Shown here in pieces: positions 45,689-54,047 of a DNA stretch of 64,000 bases. The position numbers were made by a program, and so were the translations under genes. Below the pieces are notes generated by a model that did no database searches, was not told the DNA's origin, and worked only from the letters and a program-made list of their open reading frames with translations. The stretch is from Gammaproteobacteria bacterium (GTDB lineage Bacteria; Pseudomonadota; Gammaproteobacteria; Eutrophobiales; Eutrophobiaceae): assembly GCA_022826885.1 (NCBI GenBank), contig JAJDUB010000014.1:1-64000 (forward strand). Reading direction: 5' to 3'. Each line of letters starts with the position of its first letter. The first letter of the stretch is position 1.

Positions 45689-46840
45689 ATGACGAAACGG
45701 GAGATTGCTTACCAGGTAGCGCTGCTATTCATCATCGGGGTGGTGGTGTACCTGGTTGCAGGGACGACACAGGGAAATCTTGCGCGCCTGGGGGTCGATT
45801 CCAGTATTGACTTCCTGTGGAAGCGGGCCGGTTTCGAGATCGGGCAGAAACTGATACCCTTTGACGCCAATTCCACTATTGCCCGCGCATTCGTCGTCGC
45901 CTTGCTCAATACCCTGTTGCTGGCAGCGGTCTCCATCATCTGCGCCAGTATCCTGGGATTGGCCATCGGTATCGCCCGCCTCTCAGACAACTGGCTGGTA
46001 TCCCGTCTTGCAGCCGGCTATATTGAAATATTTCGCAACATCCCCTCACTGTTGCAGATATTTTTCTGGTATTTCGTGGTCCTGCGCACCCTGCCGCGCA
46101 GCAGTGAGAGCATTGGGTTCTTCAATTGCATCTTTCTGAACAACCGCGGTTTGTTTATACCGTCGGTCAGCTTCGGACAGGGCTGGCCGTGGATAGTGGC
46201 GGCATTACTGGCCGCCTGGGGCATGGTGTATTTCCTGCGCAGGCAGGAGCGGCGACAGTTCGCTGCGCCCGCCCTGATCAGACCTGACACGCGTAGGCTC
46301 AATCCGTTGGCGTCCTGGAACCTGTTGATCCTGGCGGGGATTGTCGGCGCCATCGTGTTGCTTGCGGGCGCGCAACTGGAGATCCCCAGGGAAACCCGTT
46401 TCGGCTACCGCGGCGGCATTGTCATGATGCCGGAATTCCTGTCCCTGGTAGTTGGCCTGTCCATGTACAACGCGACTTATATCGGTGAAATCGTACGTTC
46501 GGGCTTCACGTCCATTCCCCGCGGGCAGACCGAGGCCGCGGATTCCCTGGGACTGCCGCGCCGCCTCACCATCCGGCTGGTGCTGTTCCCCCAGGCCTTG
46601 CGCGTCATCATCCCGCCGCTGACGACCGTTTACCTGAACCTGTTCAAGAGCACGTCTCTGGCCGCGGCCATAGCTTATCCCGAGGTGGTGTCGGTGTTTG
46701 TCGGCACGGTCAACAACCTGGTGGGGCAACCGGTCTTCATCATGGCGATTACCATGGCGGTATATGTGTTCATCTCCCTGTGTATCGCCCTGTTCCTGAA
46801 CTGGTACAACAGGAAGATCGCCCTGACGGTGGTGACATGA
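45689..46840 (+). CDS. aapQ: General amino-acid ABC transporter permease (AapQ-like)
   Basis: 383 aa inner-membrane protein. The first part (FVVALLNTLLLAAVSIICASILGLAIGIAR…EIFRNIPSLLQIFFWYF) and the last (SLVVGLSMYNATYIGEIVRSGFTSIPRGQTEAADSLGLP) are the two halves of the HisM-type permease fold, separated by an insertion with extra helices as in AapQ/BztB. The EAA loop (GQTEAADSLGLPRRLTIRLVLFPQALRVIIPPL) that contacts the ATPase is intact. The stop overlaps the ATG of the next permease (ATGA). Confidence 0.93.
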   Translation: MTKREIAYQVALLFIIGVVVYLVAGTTQGNLARLGVDSSIDFLWKRAGFEIGQKLIPFDANSTIARAFVVALLNTLLLAAVSIICASILGLAIGIARLSDNWLVSRLAAGYIEIFRNIPSLLQIFFWYFVVLRTLPRSSESIGFFNCIFLNNRGLFIPSVSFGQGWPWIVAALLAAWGMVYFLRRQERRQFAAPALIRPDTRRLNPLASWNLLILAGIVGAIVLLAGAQLEIPRETRFGYRGGIVMMPEFLSLVVGLSMYNATYIGEIVRSGFTSIPRGQTEAADSLGLPRRLTIRLVLFPQALRVIIPPLTTVYLNLFKSTSLAAAIAYPEVVSVFVGTVNNLVGQPVFIMAITMAVYVFISLCIALFLNWYNRKIALTVVT

Positions 46841-47895
46841 ACTGGCTGCATAACAACCTGTTTTCATCACCGTTGAATACCGTGCTGACCCTGGCCTGCG
46901 TCTGCCTTATCGTCATTGCCGGCGTCCCCCTGGTGAACTGGCTGGTTATCGACGCCTACTGGACCGGGTCGACTCCTGCGGACTGTCCCGACAAGACTGC
47001 CGCCTGCTGGCCCTTTGTCCGGGCGCGCTTTGACCAGTTCATGTACGGGCTCTACCCGGAGACCGAACGCTGGCGCGTCAACCTGGGCCTGGGCCTGATC
47101 ATCCTGTCGGCACTGCCGCTGTTTATACCCCGGTTCCCCGGTAAACGCCGGGTGGTCGTGCTTGCGGTTATAGCCTGGCCCCTGATCGGGGCGCTCCTGT
47201 TCCTGGGTGGATATGGCGGGCTGACGTACGTCGAGACCGGCAGTTGGGGCGGCTTTTTCCTCACCGTGGTCACCGCCCTGTTCGTGTTGTCCACTTCCCT
47301 GCCGATAGCCGTCCTGCTTGCCCTGGGCAGGTGCTCATCCATACCCCTGGTACGGGTCTGCTGCGCTACCTGGATCGAATTGTGGCGCAGCGTACCGGCC
47401 CTGGTAGTCCTGTTTGTTGCGATAATCATGTTCCCGCTGTTCATGCCGGAAGAACTGAAAATAGACAAATTGTTGCGCGCACTGGGCGCACTCACCATAT
47501 TGATGTCCTGCTATATGGCCGAAGCCATTCGCGGCGCATTGCAGTCTATCCCGAAAGGGCAGTTCGAGGCCGCCGAAGCGCTGGGCCTGGGTTACTGGCA
47601 GCGTACGTTCCTGGTCATCCTGCCCCAGGCCTTCCCCGTAGCGCTGCCGCAGATCACCAGCAATTTCATCGGCCTGTTCAAGGAAACGACCGTGCTCCTG
47701 ATCATCGGGTTGTTTGACCTGCTCGGTATGGTGCAGAGCGCCGCTTCCGACCCGGCCTGGTTGAGTCCCGGCGTCAGCGCCACCGGCTACCTGTTCGCGG
47801 CCCTGTTTTTCTGGCTGTTCTGCTTCAGCCTGTCACGCTACAGCGCCTGGCTGGAAAGGAAGGCATCCGTCTACAAGACACACGCCGGTAGTTGA
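46837..47895 (+). CDS. aapM: General amino-acid ABC transporter permease (AapM-like)
   Basis: 352 aa from the ATG at 46837, chosen because it overlaps the aapQ stop by 4 bp (ATGA). It has about eight helices, with TGSWGGFFLTVVTALFVLSTSLPIAVLLALGR and the EAA loop GQFEAAEALGLGYWQRTFLVILPQAFPVALPQ. It pairs with AapQ to form the membrane channel for amino acids. It ends 29 bp before a convergent gene, and that gap is occupied by a hairpin repeat. Confidence 0.93.
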   Translation: MNWLHNNLFSSPLNTVLTLACVCLIVIAGVPLVNWLVIDAYWTGSTPADCPDKTAACWPFVRARFDQFMYGLYPETERWRVNLGLGLIILSALPLFIPRFPGKRRVVVLAVIAWPLIGALLFLGGYGGLTYVETGSWGGFFLTVVTALFVLSTSLPIAVLLALGRCSSIPLVRVCCATWIELWRSVPALVVLFVAIIMFPLFMPEELKIDKLLRALGALTILMSCYMAEAIRGALQSIPKGQFEAAEALGLGYWQRTFLVILPQAFPVALPQITSNFIGLFKETTVLLIIGLFDLLGMVQSAASDPAWLSPGVSATGYLFAALFFWLFCFSLSRYSAWLERKASVYKTHAGS

Positions 47896-47924
47896 GGAAG
47901 CTCTGAGATTAGACTGGAGGTTCC
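47896..47924. repeat. GAAGCTCTGA-family hairpin between convergent genes
   Basis: GGAAGCTCTGAGATTAGACTGGAGGTTCC starts like the element at 36409 and is weakly self-complementary (GGAA/TTCC, CTC/GAG). It fills the whole intergenic space between aapM and the ThDP-enzyme gene. Confidence 0.55.
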
Positions 47925-49559
47925 TTAAGCCTGCCCCCTGTTCCGGGGCATCAGTATATAAGGCCAGGGACTGGGCATGCCGGCGCTGGGCATTTCAATC
48001 AGCACGGGGCCGGTTTCCCTGAATGCCTGTCGCAGGGCTGTACGCAACTGTTCGGTTGTTTCCACGCGCAAGCCCGGTGCGCCGAAGCTTTCCGCGAAGC
48101 GTACGAAATCCGGGTTGCTCAAATCCGAACCAATGACGTTTCCTTCGAATTCTTCCTCCTGGGCTCTTTGAACGTTGCCATAGGAATGATTGTTGAACAC
48201 GATATTGACCAGGTTCAAACGGTATTTCACTGCGGTCGCCATTTCCGTTGCCTGGTACATGAAGCCGCCGTCCCCGCCCAGCACGACCACTTTCCTGTCG
48301 GGGTTGGCTACCTGTACTCCCAGGGCCGTCGTATAACCGTATCCCAGGTTTCCCTGGTAACCGCTGCCGATGAAATGCCGGGGCCGATATACCGGGAACC
48401 CGTACCATGATGCATATCCTACCTGGGTTACCTCATCCACCAGGAAACCGTCTTCCGGCAACTCTTCCCGGATAACTTTCAGTATGCGCATTTGCGGACC
48501 GACGTCCTTCTCGTATTTTCTGAACATGGCCGTTTTCAGGCCGGCAAGCTCTTCCTTGCGCGATTTTCTGGCAATGTTATGACGCGCCAGGGCTGTAACC
48601 AGGTCGGTCAGGGCGGATTTCGCATCAGCGACTATGCCAATCTGCGGAGTGGCAATATTGCTGATCTGCGCCGCGTCTATATCAATGCGGACGATTTTCA
48701 GGTCATCATCCAGTCCCCATTGCAGTTGCGGATTATCCAGTCTTGTCCCTACCGCCAGGACCACATCTGCAGTTGCCCAGAGTTGGTGTCCGGCGCTGTA
48801 TGGCTGGCTGAGATAATGGTGGTCGTCGATAATGCCCTTGCCGCTCCACAACGTTGTGCAGGGCGCCTGCAGGGCTTCCGCCACCTGTAACAGTTCCGCG
48901 CCGGCATCCACGCAGCCGTGGCCGATTACGATTAACGGCCACTTTGCCTTGCCGAGCAGGCGGGCTGCCGCTTCGACCATGTCGGGGTCGGCCTTTACAG
49001 GTTCCGGATCCGGGATCGGAGGCAATAGCTCCACTTTTTCCTGCAGACCCATGATATCGGGCGCCATCTCCAGGGCAACCGGGCGCGGCCGGCCGGTGTT
49101 CATCTCCAGGAAGGCCTGGTTGACCAGGCGCGGGGCGTCAGCCGGTGTTTCTATTCGTTCCGCCCATTTCGTCAGGCGTTGCAGGATGCCCAGTTGATCG
49201 GGTATTTCATGCAGGAAGCCTACTCCTTTTCCTATCCATTGCGAAGGGATCTGACCGGCCAGGCACAGCACCCGTTCATTGCCCGCATAGGCCGTGCACA
49301 GGGCCGAACCGGTGTTCAGGATGCCCGGCCCGGGCACAACCGTGTAAACGCCCACCCTGCCGCTGGAGCGGGCATAGCCGTACGCCATGTACGCCACACC
49401 CTGTTCATGGCGGGCATTGAATACCCTGAGCCGGTCGCCTTCGTTGTAAACGGCATCGAACAGGTGGTAGGTCTGTCCGCCCGGCAGACCGAAGATGGTA
49501 TCAATGCCATATCGGCGTACTGATTTGATGATGGCTTCGGCGCCGGTCATCTTGCTCAT
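47925..49559 (-). CDS. Thiamine-diphosphate-dependent enzyme (acetolactate-synthase-like)
   Basis: 544 aa with the three-domain layout of the large ThDP family. The cofactor-activating Glu is in NARHEQGVAYMAYGYAR (about residue 51), and the ThDP/Mg motif GDGGFMYQATEMATAVKYRLNLVNIVFNNHS (GDG...NN) is near the C-terminus. It could be an acetohydroxyacid synthase-like, 2-oxoacid decarboxylase or oxalyl/sulfoacetaldehyde-type enzyme; no regulatory subunit gene (ilvN) is adjacent, which argues against branched-chain synthesis. It follows aapP on the same strand by 50 bp, which suggests catabolism of an imported amino or 2-oxo acid. Confidence 0.87.
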   Translation of the reverse strand: MSKMTGAEAIIKSVRRYGIDTIFGLPGGQTYHLFDAVYNEGDRLRVFNARHEQGVAYMAYGYARSSGRVGVYTVVPGPGILNTGSALCTAYAGNERVLCLAGQIPSQWIGKGVGFLHEIPDQLGILQRLTKWAERIETPADAPRLVNQAFLEMNTGRPRPVALEMAPDIMGLQEKVELLPPIPDPEPVKADPDMVEAAARLLGKAKWPLIVIGHGCVDAGAELLQVAEALQAPCTTLWSGKGIIDDHHYLSQPYSAGHQLWATADVVLAVGTRLDNPQLQWGLDDDLKIVRIDIDAAQISNIATPQIGIVADAKSALTDLVTALARHNIARKSRKEELAGLKTAMFRKYEKDVGPQMRILKVIREELPEDGFLVDEVTQVGYASWYGFPVYRPRHFIGSGYQGNLGYGYTTALGVQVANPDRKVVVLGGDGGFMYQATEMATAVKYRLNLVNIVFNNHSYGNVQRAQEEEFEGNVIGSDLSNPDFVRFAESFGAPGLRVETTEQLRTALRQAFRETGPVLIEMPSAGMPSPWPYILMPRNRGQA

Positions 49560-49609
49560 TGCGTGTCTCCGCTGGTTTTTTTAGTATCGTTCCCGTCGGG
49601 ACCGGCCGG

Positions 49610-50359
49610 TTAATGCCGCAGAATCTGGCTCAGGAATAATTTGAGTCGCTCTGACGAGGGGCGGTTAAAGAAATTCTCCGGAGTATTTTCTTCGATAATC
49701 CGGCCTTCATCCATAAAGATGATCCGGGTTGCCACCTGGCGCGCGAACCCCATTTCATGGGTTACGCACAACATGGTCATGCCGGAGGCCGCCAGCCCCG
49801 TCATGGTTTCCAGAACCTCACCGATCATTTCCGGGTCCAGGGCGGATGTGGGTTCGTCGAAGAGCATGACTTTGGGTTTCATGCAGAGTGCCCGGGCGAT
49901 TGCCACCCGCTGTTGCTGGCCGCCCGACAACTGTGCCGGGAATTTATCGGTGTATTCCTGCATCCTGACCCTGTCCAGGTAATGCATGGCCAGTTTGTGC
50001 GCCTCTTTTTCGCTGAGATTCCGTACCCTGACAGGGGCCAGCACCAGGTTTTCCAGTACGGTTAAATGGGGAAACAGGTTGAACTGCTGGAATACCATGC
50101 CGACGTCCTCACGCACGGCGCGGGTATCTTTATTATCGTTCAGGGATGTTCCCTGGACCGTCAATGAGCCTGACTGGTAGCTTTCCAGCGCATTGATGCA
50201 GCGGATAAGAGTGGATTTACCGGAACCCGACGGCCCGCAGATGACGATTTTCTCACCGCTCCTGACCCGGAGGTTGATATCCTTCAGGACGTGGAACTCG
50301 CCATACCACTTATTGAGGTTATCGATTTGAATAATGTCGATATTGTCGGTTGGCTGCAT
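49610..50359 (-). CDS. aapP: Amino-acid ABC transporter ATP-binding protein (AapP/GlnQ-like)
   Basis: 249 aa. Walker [11 protein letters not shown]-loop, signature [15 protein letters not shown], Walker [16 protein letters not shown]-loop VTHEMGFA; the rest matches the polar amino-acid type closely ([19 protein letters not shown]). It should energise the AapQM permease, whose genes lie about 1.7 kb away on the opposite strand. In typical aap operons the ATPase gene follows aapM directly, so this gene has been separated and inverted, with the ThDP enzyme gene between. Confidence 0.92.
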   Translation of the reverse strand: MQPTDNIDIIQIDNLNKWYGEFHVLKDINLRVRSGEKIVICGPSGSGKSTLIRCINALESYQSGSLTVQGTSLNDNKDTRAVREDVGMVFQQFNLFPHLTVLENLVLAPVRVRNLSEKEAHKLAMHYLDRVRMQEYTDKFPAQLSGGQQQRVAIARALCMKPKVMLFDEPTSALDPEMIGEVLETMTGLAASGMTMLCVTHEMGFARQVATRIIFMDEGRIIEENTPENFFNRPSSERLKLFLSQILRH

Positions 50360-50404
50360 CTTGTTGCGGCAAAATTTTTTCGACAGAAAACTAATTCAGG
50401 CTTA

Positions 50405-50441
50405 AACTATTGTAAAGATTTGCTTGTAGCAATCAATAGTT
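50405..50441. promoter_or_regulatory. Inverted repeat in the aapP/TonB-receptor divergent region
   Basis: AACTATTG (50405-50412) and CAATAGTT (50434-50441) are exact inverted copies separated by 21 bases, in the 152-bp region between the divergent aapP and receptor starts. It might be a regulator site; chance is not excluded in AT-rich DNA. Confidence 0.35.
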
Positions 50442-50511
50442 ATCATCCCATCCGATTTTACATGATGAGGTTGCAGGAACAAGTGATGCGAACCTTTAAA
50501 AGGTGGCCCAA

Positions 50512-52962
50512 ATGAAAATAAAATCATGCTTATTTGCCATGCTGACCGCATCCATGGCGGTCCCCGTCCATGCCCAGGGCATACTGGAAGAAATTGTTGT
50601 AACCGCACAACGCAGGGAACAGAACCTGCAGGACGTGCCGGTGAGTGTCACCGCGTTTACCGGCGCCATTGTAGAACAAAGTAATATACGGGCTGCCAGG
50701 GATTACCTGGCCATGACGCCGAATGTTGCCTTCACCGATGACGGCCAGGTCGGGAGCAAGGGTATCGGTCTGGCAATTCGCGGTGTCAGTAACCTGATTT
50801 CGGGCGCAGCGGAAAATACCGGCATAAACTCCATCGGCATCTACATGGACGGTTTCAGTATTGCCTCCGTGCCCAGCGGGGTGTCAAATCCTGCATTGCC
50901 GGATATGGAGAGTATCGAGGTTTTACGCGGCCCCCAGGGGACTTTTTTCGGACGGAATTCGGTGGGAGGCGCTTTGAACCTGAGGACTGCAGACCCGACC
51001 GATGAATTCGGTTTCAAGTTGAGAGTCGGCGGTGAAAAATATGAAAACGCCAACGAGATGGGTAATGTCACTGCCGTCATCAATGCGCCTGTATCCGATG
51101 ACTTTGGCCTGCGTGGTGTTTTCATGTATGAAGACAGTGGTGGTCGAGTCAAGAACGCCTGTGCCACCGGCGCCACGGCTGACAGATGCCCTGCGGCATT
51201 TAATGAAAATAATTTTACGCCCAACGGCGCCAAGAACAGTGGACATGAGGAATTCTTCGGCCGGATCAAGGCCGTGTGGAATGTGTCTGAGGACACTACC
51301 GTGAGGGTCAACGTGAGCTATAACGACATTGATCAAGGCCATGACGAAAACGTTCCTTCGGGTATTCTGGATGTGGACACCGTTGACACACTGGGAATAG
51401 CAGAAGCGATCGATCCCGGAACAGGTTTCTGGCCGGATAACAGGAGTTATCAGAGCCACGACCTGGATGAGTACAATAAAAATGAAGCCTTGATTGCTAT
51501 CCTTAATATAGAACATGACTTCAATGACAATTTGAAAGTAACATCCATTACCGGTGTGATCGATGCCGAAAACAAACGCTGGTTCGATCAGGACCTGGTT
51601 GGGGGCGTGGATTCGATAGATAGAACCAATCACTATGAAGGCACTTCCTGGAGTACCGAATTACGACTGGATTATTCAGGTGAGTCCGTGGACTGGACGC
51701 TCGGTTTCATGTATTCGAAGGATGAGCAGGACCAGAACAACCTGGTGGCGGTCTCCACAAATGCAACCGCTACCCTTAACGGGGTCGGCTGGTTGCCGCC
51801 GTTCCCGGAGGATCTTGGTCTGGCCTTCAATACCAAAGGATATGATGTCGAAGAACAGGCAGTATTTGCTGATTTGACTTTTCACATGACGGAAAGTCTG
51901 GACCTTATCGCAGGTGGTCGGTTTACCCACAGTGAAGTCGGCAGGGAGTTGGCAGCAAATGGAATCGGACCGTCGTGCTGTTTTCCCGGCACTCCTGATT
52001 TTTCCCCTTTTGCGTTTTTCCAGAGTTTCATTAATGCGCCGCGGCCCGTAGCTGCGGGCAGTTCGGAATATACGGACTTTGCGCCACGCTTCGGCGCGCG
52101 TTTTCAGGTGACGGATGAAGTGAACGTCTATGCCATGGTATCCAAGGGCTATAAACCCGGCGGTAACAGTGTCGGCAATAATACGAATGTGGACGGTGCA
52201 CCCGCTTTTACTACAAAATATGATAAAGAGTCCCTTTGGAACTACGAACTGGGGTTGAAGTCCGAGTTACTGGAAGGTCGTCTGCGTTTGAATGCGGCCG
52301 TGTTCCACCTGGTGTGGGACGACCTGCAATTTGAATCCTTCTTCTTTCTGACCCCGGGTGATTTATCAACCAACGTCGACCAGATCGTCAGTATTGAAAA
52401 GGCTGAAGCCGATGGCCTGGAAGTGGAATTTGCCGCCCTGGTGACTGACGGATTGACCATATCCGGTGCTCTTGGATACCTGGATACCGAGGTAAAGAGC
52501 GACACAATCGTTCAGTTGTCCGGCGGCTGGCGCCCGTCACTGCTTGGATTGGACTTGCCGAAATCACCTGAATTGACCGCAAACCTGATGGGTGAGTACC
52601 GTTGGCCAATCGGGGGTGACAATGAAGCCTGGATACGCCTGGAATACATTCATCGGGATGGGCAGTATTCCGATATGGAAGGCGTGACAAACCGCCAGTT
52701 GAATGGCCCAGCCCCGAATAACGGCTTAATCCATAGTTCAGGCCCCAACGAATTTCCGTATCGGAGTCCGGATTATGATCTTCTGAACCTGAGAGCCGGT
52801 GTTGAATGGGGACAATGGAGTATTACCGGCTTCGTGCAAAACCTGACGGATGAGAAATACTATACAGGCACCCAGGAAAACTTTGGAGTAAGCGGTATTC
52901 GATTGCGGCCCAACCCGCTGACTTTCGGCGGCTCGGTAAGCTATACCTACGGCGGCATCTGA
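50512..52962 (+). CDS. TonB-dependent outer-membrane receptor
   Basis: About 816 aa from the ATG at 50512 (an AAAAGGTGG ribosome-binding site precedes; the in-frame GTG at 50503 lies within it). Signal peptide MKIKSCLFAMLTASMAVPVHA, TonB box LEEIVVTAQRR, plug domain with MTPNVAFTDDG...IRGVSNLI...IEVLRGPQGTFFGRNSVGGALNLRT, and a barrel ending KYYTGTQENFGVSGIRLRPNPLTFGGSVSYTYGGI. The lipid/iron-type QNLQDVPVSVTAF start is common to receptors of the IroN/FyuA-like and catabolite-uptake clades. The ligand is not known; a paralogue at 59358 shares the ends (YTGTQENFG) and flanks the same set of catabolic genes. Confidence 0.92.
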   Translation: MKIKSCLFAMLTASMAVPVHAQGILEEIVVTAQRREQNLQDVPVSVTAFTGAIVEQSNIRAARDYLAMTPNVAFTDDGQVGSKGIGLAIRGVSNLISGAAENTGINSIGIYMDGFSIASVPSGVSNPALPDMESIEVLRGPQGTFFGRNSVGGALNLRTADPTDEFGFKLRVGGEKYENANEMGNVTAVINAPVSDDFGLRGVFMYEDSGGRVKNACATGATADRCPAAFNENNFTPNGAKNSGHEEFFGRIKAVWNVSEDTTVRVNVSYNDIDQGHDENVPSGILDVDTVDTLGIAEAIDPGTGFWPDNRSYQSHDLDEYNKNEALIAILNIEHDFNDNLKVTSITGVIDAENKRWFDQDLVGGVDSIDRTNHYEGTSWSTELRLDYSGESVDWTLGFMYSKDEQDQNNLVAVSTNATATLNGVGWLPPFPEDLGLAFNTKGYDVEEQAVFADLTFHMTESLDLIAGGRFTHSEVGRELAANGIGPSCCFPGTPDFSPFAFFQSFINAPRPVAAGSSEYTDFAPRFGARFQVTDEVNVYAMVSKGYKPGGNSVGNNTNVDGAPAFTTKYDKESLWNYELGLKSELLEGRLRLNAAVFHLVWDDLQFESFFFLTPGDLSTNVDQIVSIEKAEADGLEVEFAALVTDGLTISGALGYLDTEVKSDTIVQLSGGWRPSLLGLDLPKSPELTANLMGEYRWPIGGDNEAWIRLEYIHRDGQYSDMEGVTNRQLNGPAPNNGLIHSSGPNEFPYRSPDYDLLNLRAGVEWGQWSITGFVQNLTDEKYYTGTQENFGVSGIRLRPNPLTFGGSVSYTYGGI

Positions 52963-52991
52963 CATCACCGCAGAACCCGTTTTTAGTACGA

Positions 52992-53026
52992 AACCCTTAC
53001 CGGTATGACTACCGGTAAGGGTTTTT
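52992..53026 (+). terminator. Rho-independent terminator after the TonB receptor gene
   Basis: A perfect 13-bp stem, AACCCTTACCGGT (52992-53004) with ACCGGTAAGGGTT (53011-53023), a 6-base loop and a T6 run. It stands 30 bp after the receptor stop and, read in reverse, follows the convergent GTPase gene as well, so it may serve both. Confidence 0.9.
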
Positions 53027-53039
53027 TCTTATCGGTATT

Positions 53040-54047
53040 TTAAAGATGGTCTAATCGCGTCAGCAGGTCGGTATCGCCTAACCGGCGTCCTATCAGGACC
53101 AGCTGCGTCTTGCGTATCTCATCGGGCATCCACGGCCTGTCCCGCGTGACAACGCAGCGCTCGCCGACAAGCTGAAATATACGGCGAAAATCATCGCCTG
53201 CGATGTTCAAAATACCTTTACCCCGGTATACATTTTCCGGAATATCAGCAATAAAAGCCCTGAACGGTTCCAGTTCAAACGGTTTAAGCGATTCAAAGGA
53301 AATGTTGTCGAATTCCGATAAGCCGTGTCCCTGATGGCGTCCACCCTCTGGTGATTCGTCCTCTGTTGCCGGAATCATATCTCCGTTCTGTTTCAGTCCG
53401 GAAAGTCTTACATCAAGAAGTAAACAGGGGTCTACGTTGCCGTTGACGCAGGCGAGCATCCTGGCAGAGCGGTTGATTTTTTTAATTCCCTGCTGAATCA
53501 GTTCCGGTACATGTTCCTCTACCAGGTCAATTTTGTTTATCAGTATCAGGTCGGTGTTGACCAGTTGGCTGAATGCGACTTCTGCATGCTCCAGGTTGTC
53601 GTCAAAATTCATGGCATCGACCAGGGTAACGATACCGTCAAGCCGAACGGCATTATCCGGACCGTTATTCAAAATAGAGGCGGCAACCGGCAGGGGGTCG
53701 GATAATCCCGATGTTTCGAGCAGGATATAATCGATATTGCGTGCACCGTCTGTTACCTGGCGTATGGCCCGCAGCAGGTCACCCTGCATGCTGCAGCAGA
53801 CACAACCGTTTGCCAGCTCAACAATATTCTGCGCCCGGCGGCTGATCAGTTTTTCATCGATACTTATGTCGCCGAAATCATTGACGATGACCGCGACCTT
53901 CAAGCAATGGCCGGACCTCAGGATATGATTGAGCAGTGTAGTTTTACCACTCCCCAGGAATCCGGTCAGGATTGTCACCGGGATGGATGCGCGCTGTTCG
54001 CCATCATGTTGAAGCGACAGGTCTGCCTCTGCTGAGCTCATGGTCAT
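53040..54047 (-). CDS. COG0523 (CobW-like) GTPase, second copy in window
   Basis: 335 aa. Walker A GFLGSGKTTLL (about residues 29-39), CxCC in GCVCCSM, ETSGLSDP, guanine motif NKID; C-terminal domain ends with VGERCVVTRDRPWMPDEIRKTQLVLIG. It differs in length and sequence from the GTPase at 27826 and lacks its middle insertion; a short His/acidic stretch (GGRHQGHGLSEFDN) is present. It begins immediately after the stop of an amidohydrolase gene (TGA-ATG), so the two are probably one operon and the GTPase may supply metal to that enzyme. Metal identity is unknown. Confidence 0.88.
   Translation of the reverse strand: MTMSSAEADLSLQHDGEQRASIPVTILTGFLGSGKTTLLNHILRSGHCLKVAVIVNDFGDISIDEKLISRRAQNIVELANGCVCCSMQGDLLRAIRQVTDGARNIDYILLETSGLSDPLPVAASILNNGPDNAVRLDGIVTLVDAMNFDDNLEHAEVAFSQLVNTDLILINKIDLVEEHVPELIQQGIKKINRSARMLACVNGNVDPCLLLDVRLSGLKQNGDMIPATEDESPEGGRHQGHGLSEFDNISFESLKPFELEPFRAFIADIPENVYRGKGILNIAGDDFRRIFQLVGERCVVTRDRPWMPDEIRKTQLVLIGRRLGDTDLLTRLDHL

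Noticed and set aside
47925-49559. ThDP enzyme as the catalytic subunit of acetohydroxyacid synthase (ilvB/ilvI)
   Set aside because: No small regulatory subunit or other ilv genes; its neighbour is a transporter ATPase, so a catabolic role is as likely. Symbol left blank.
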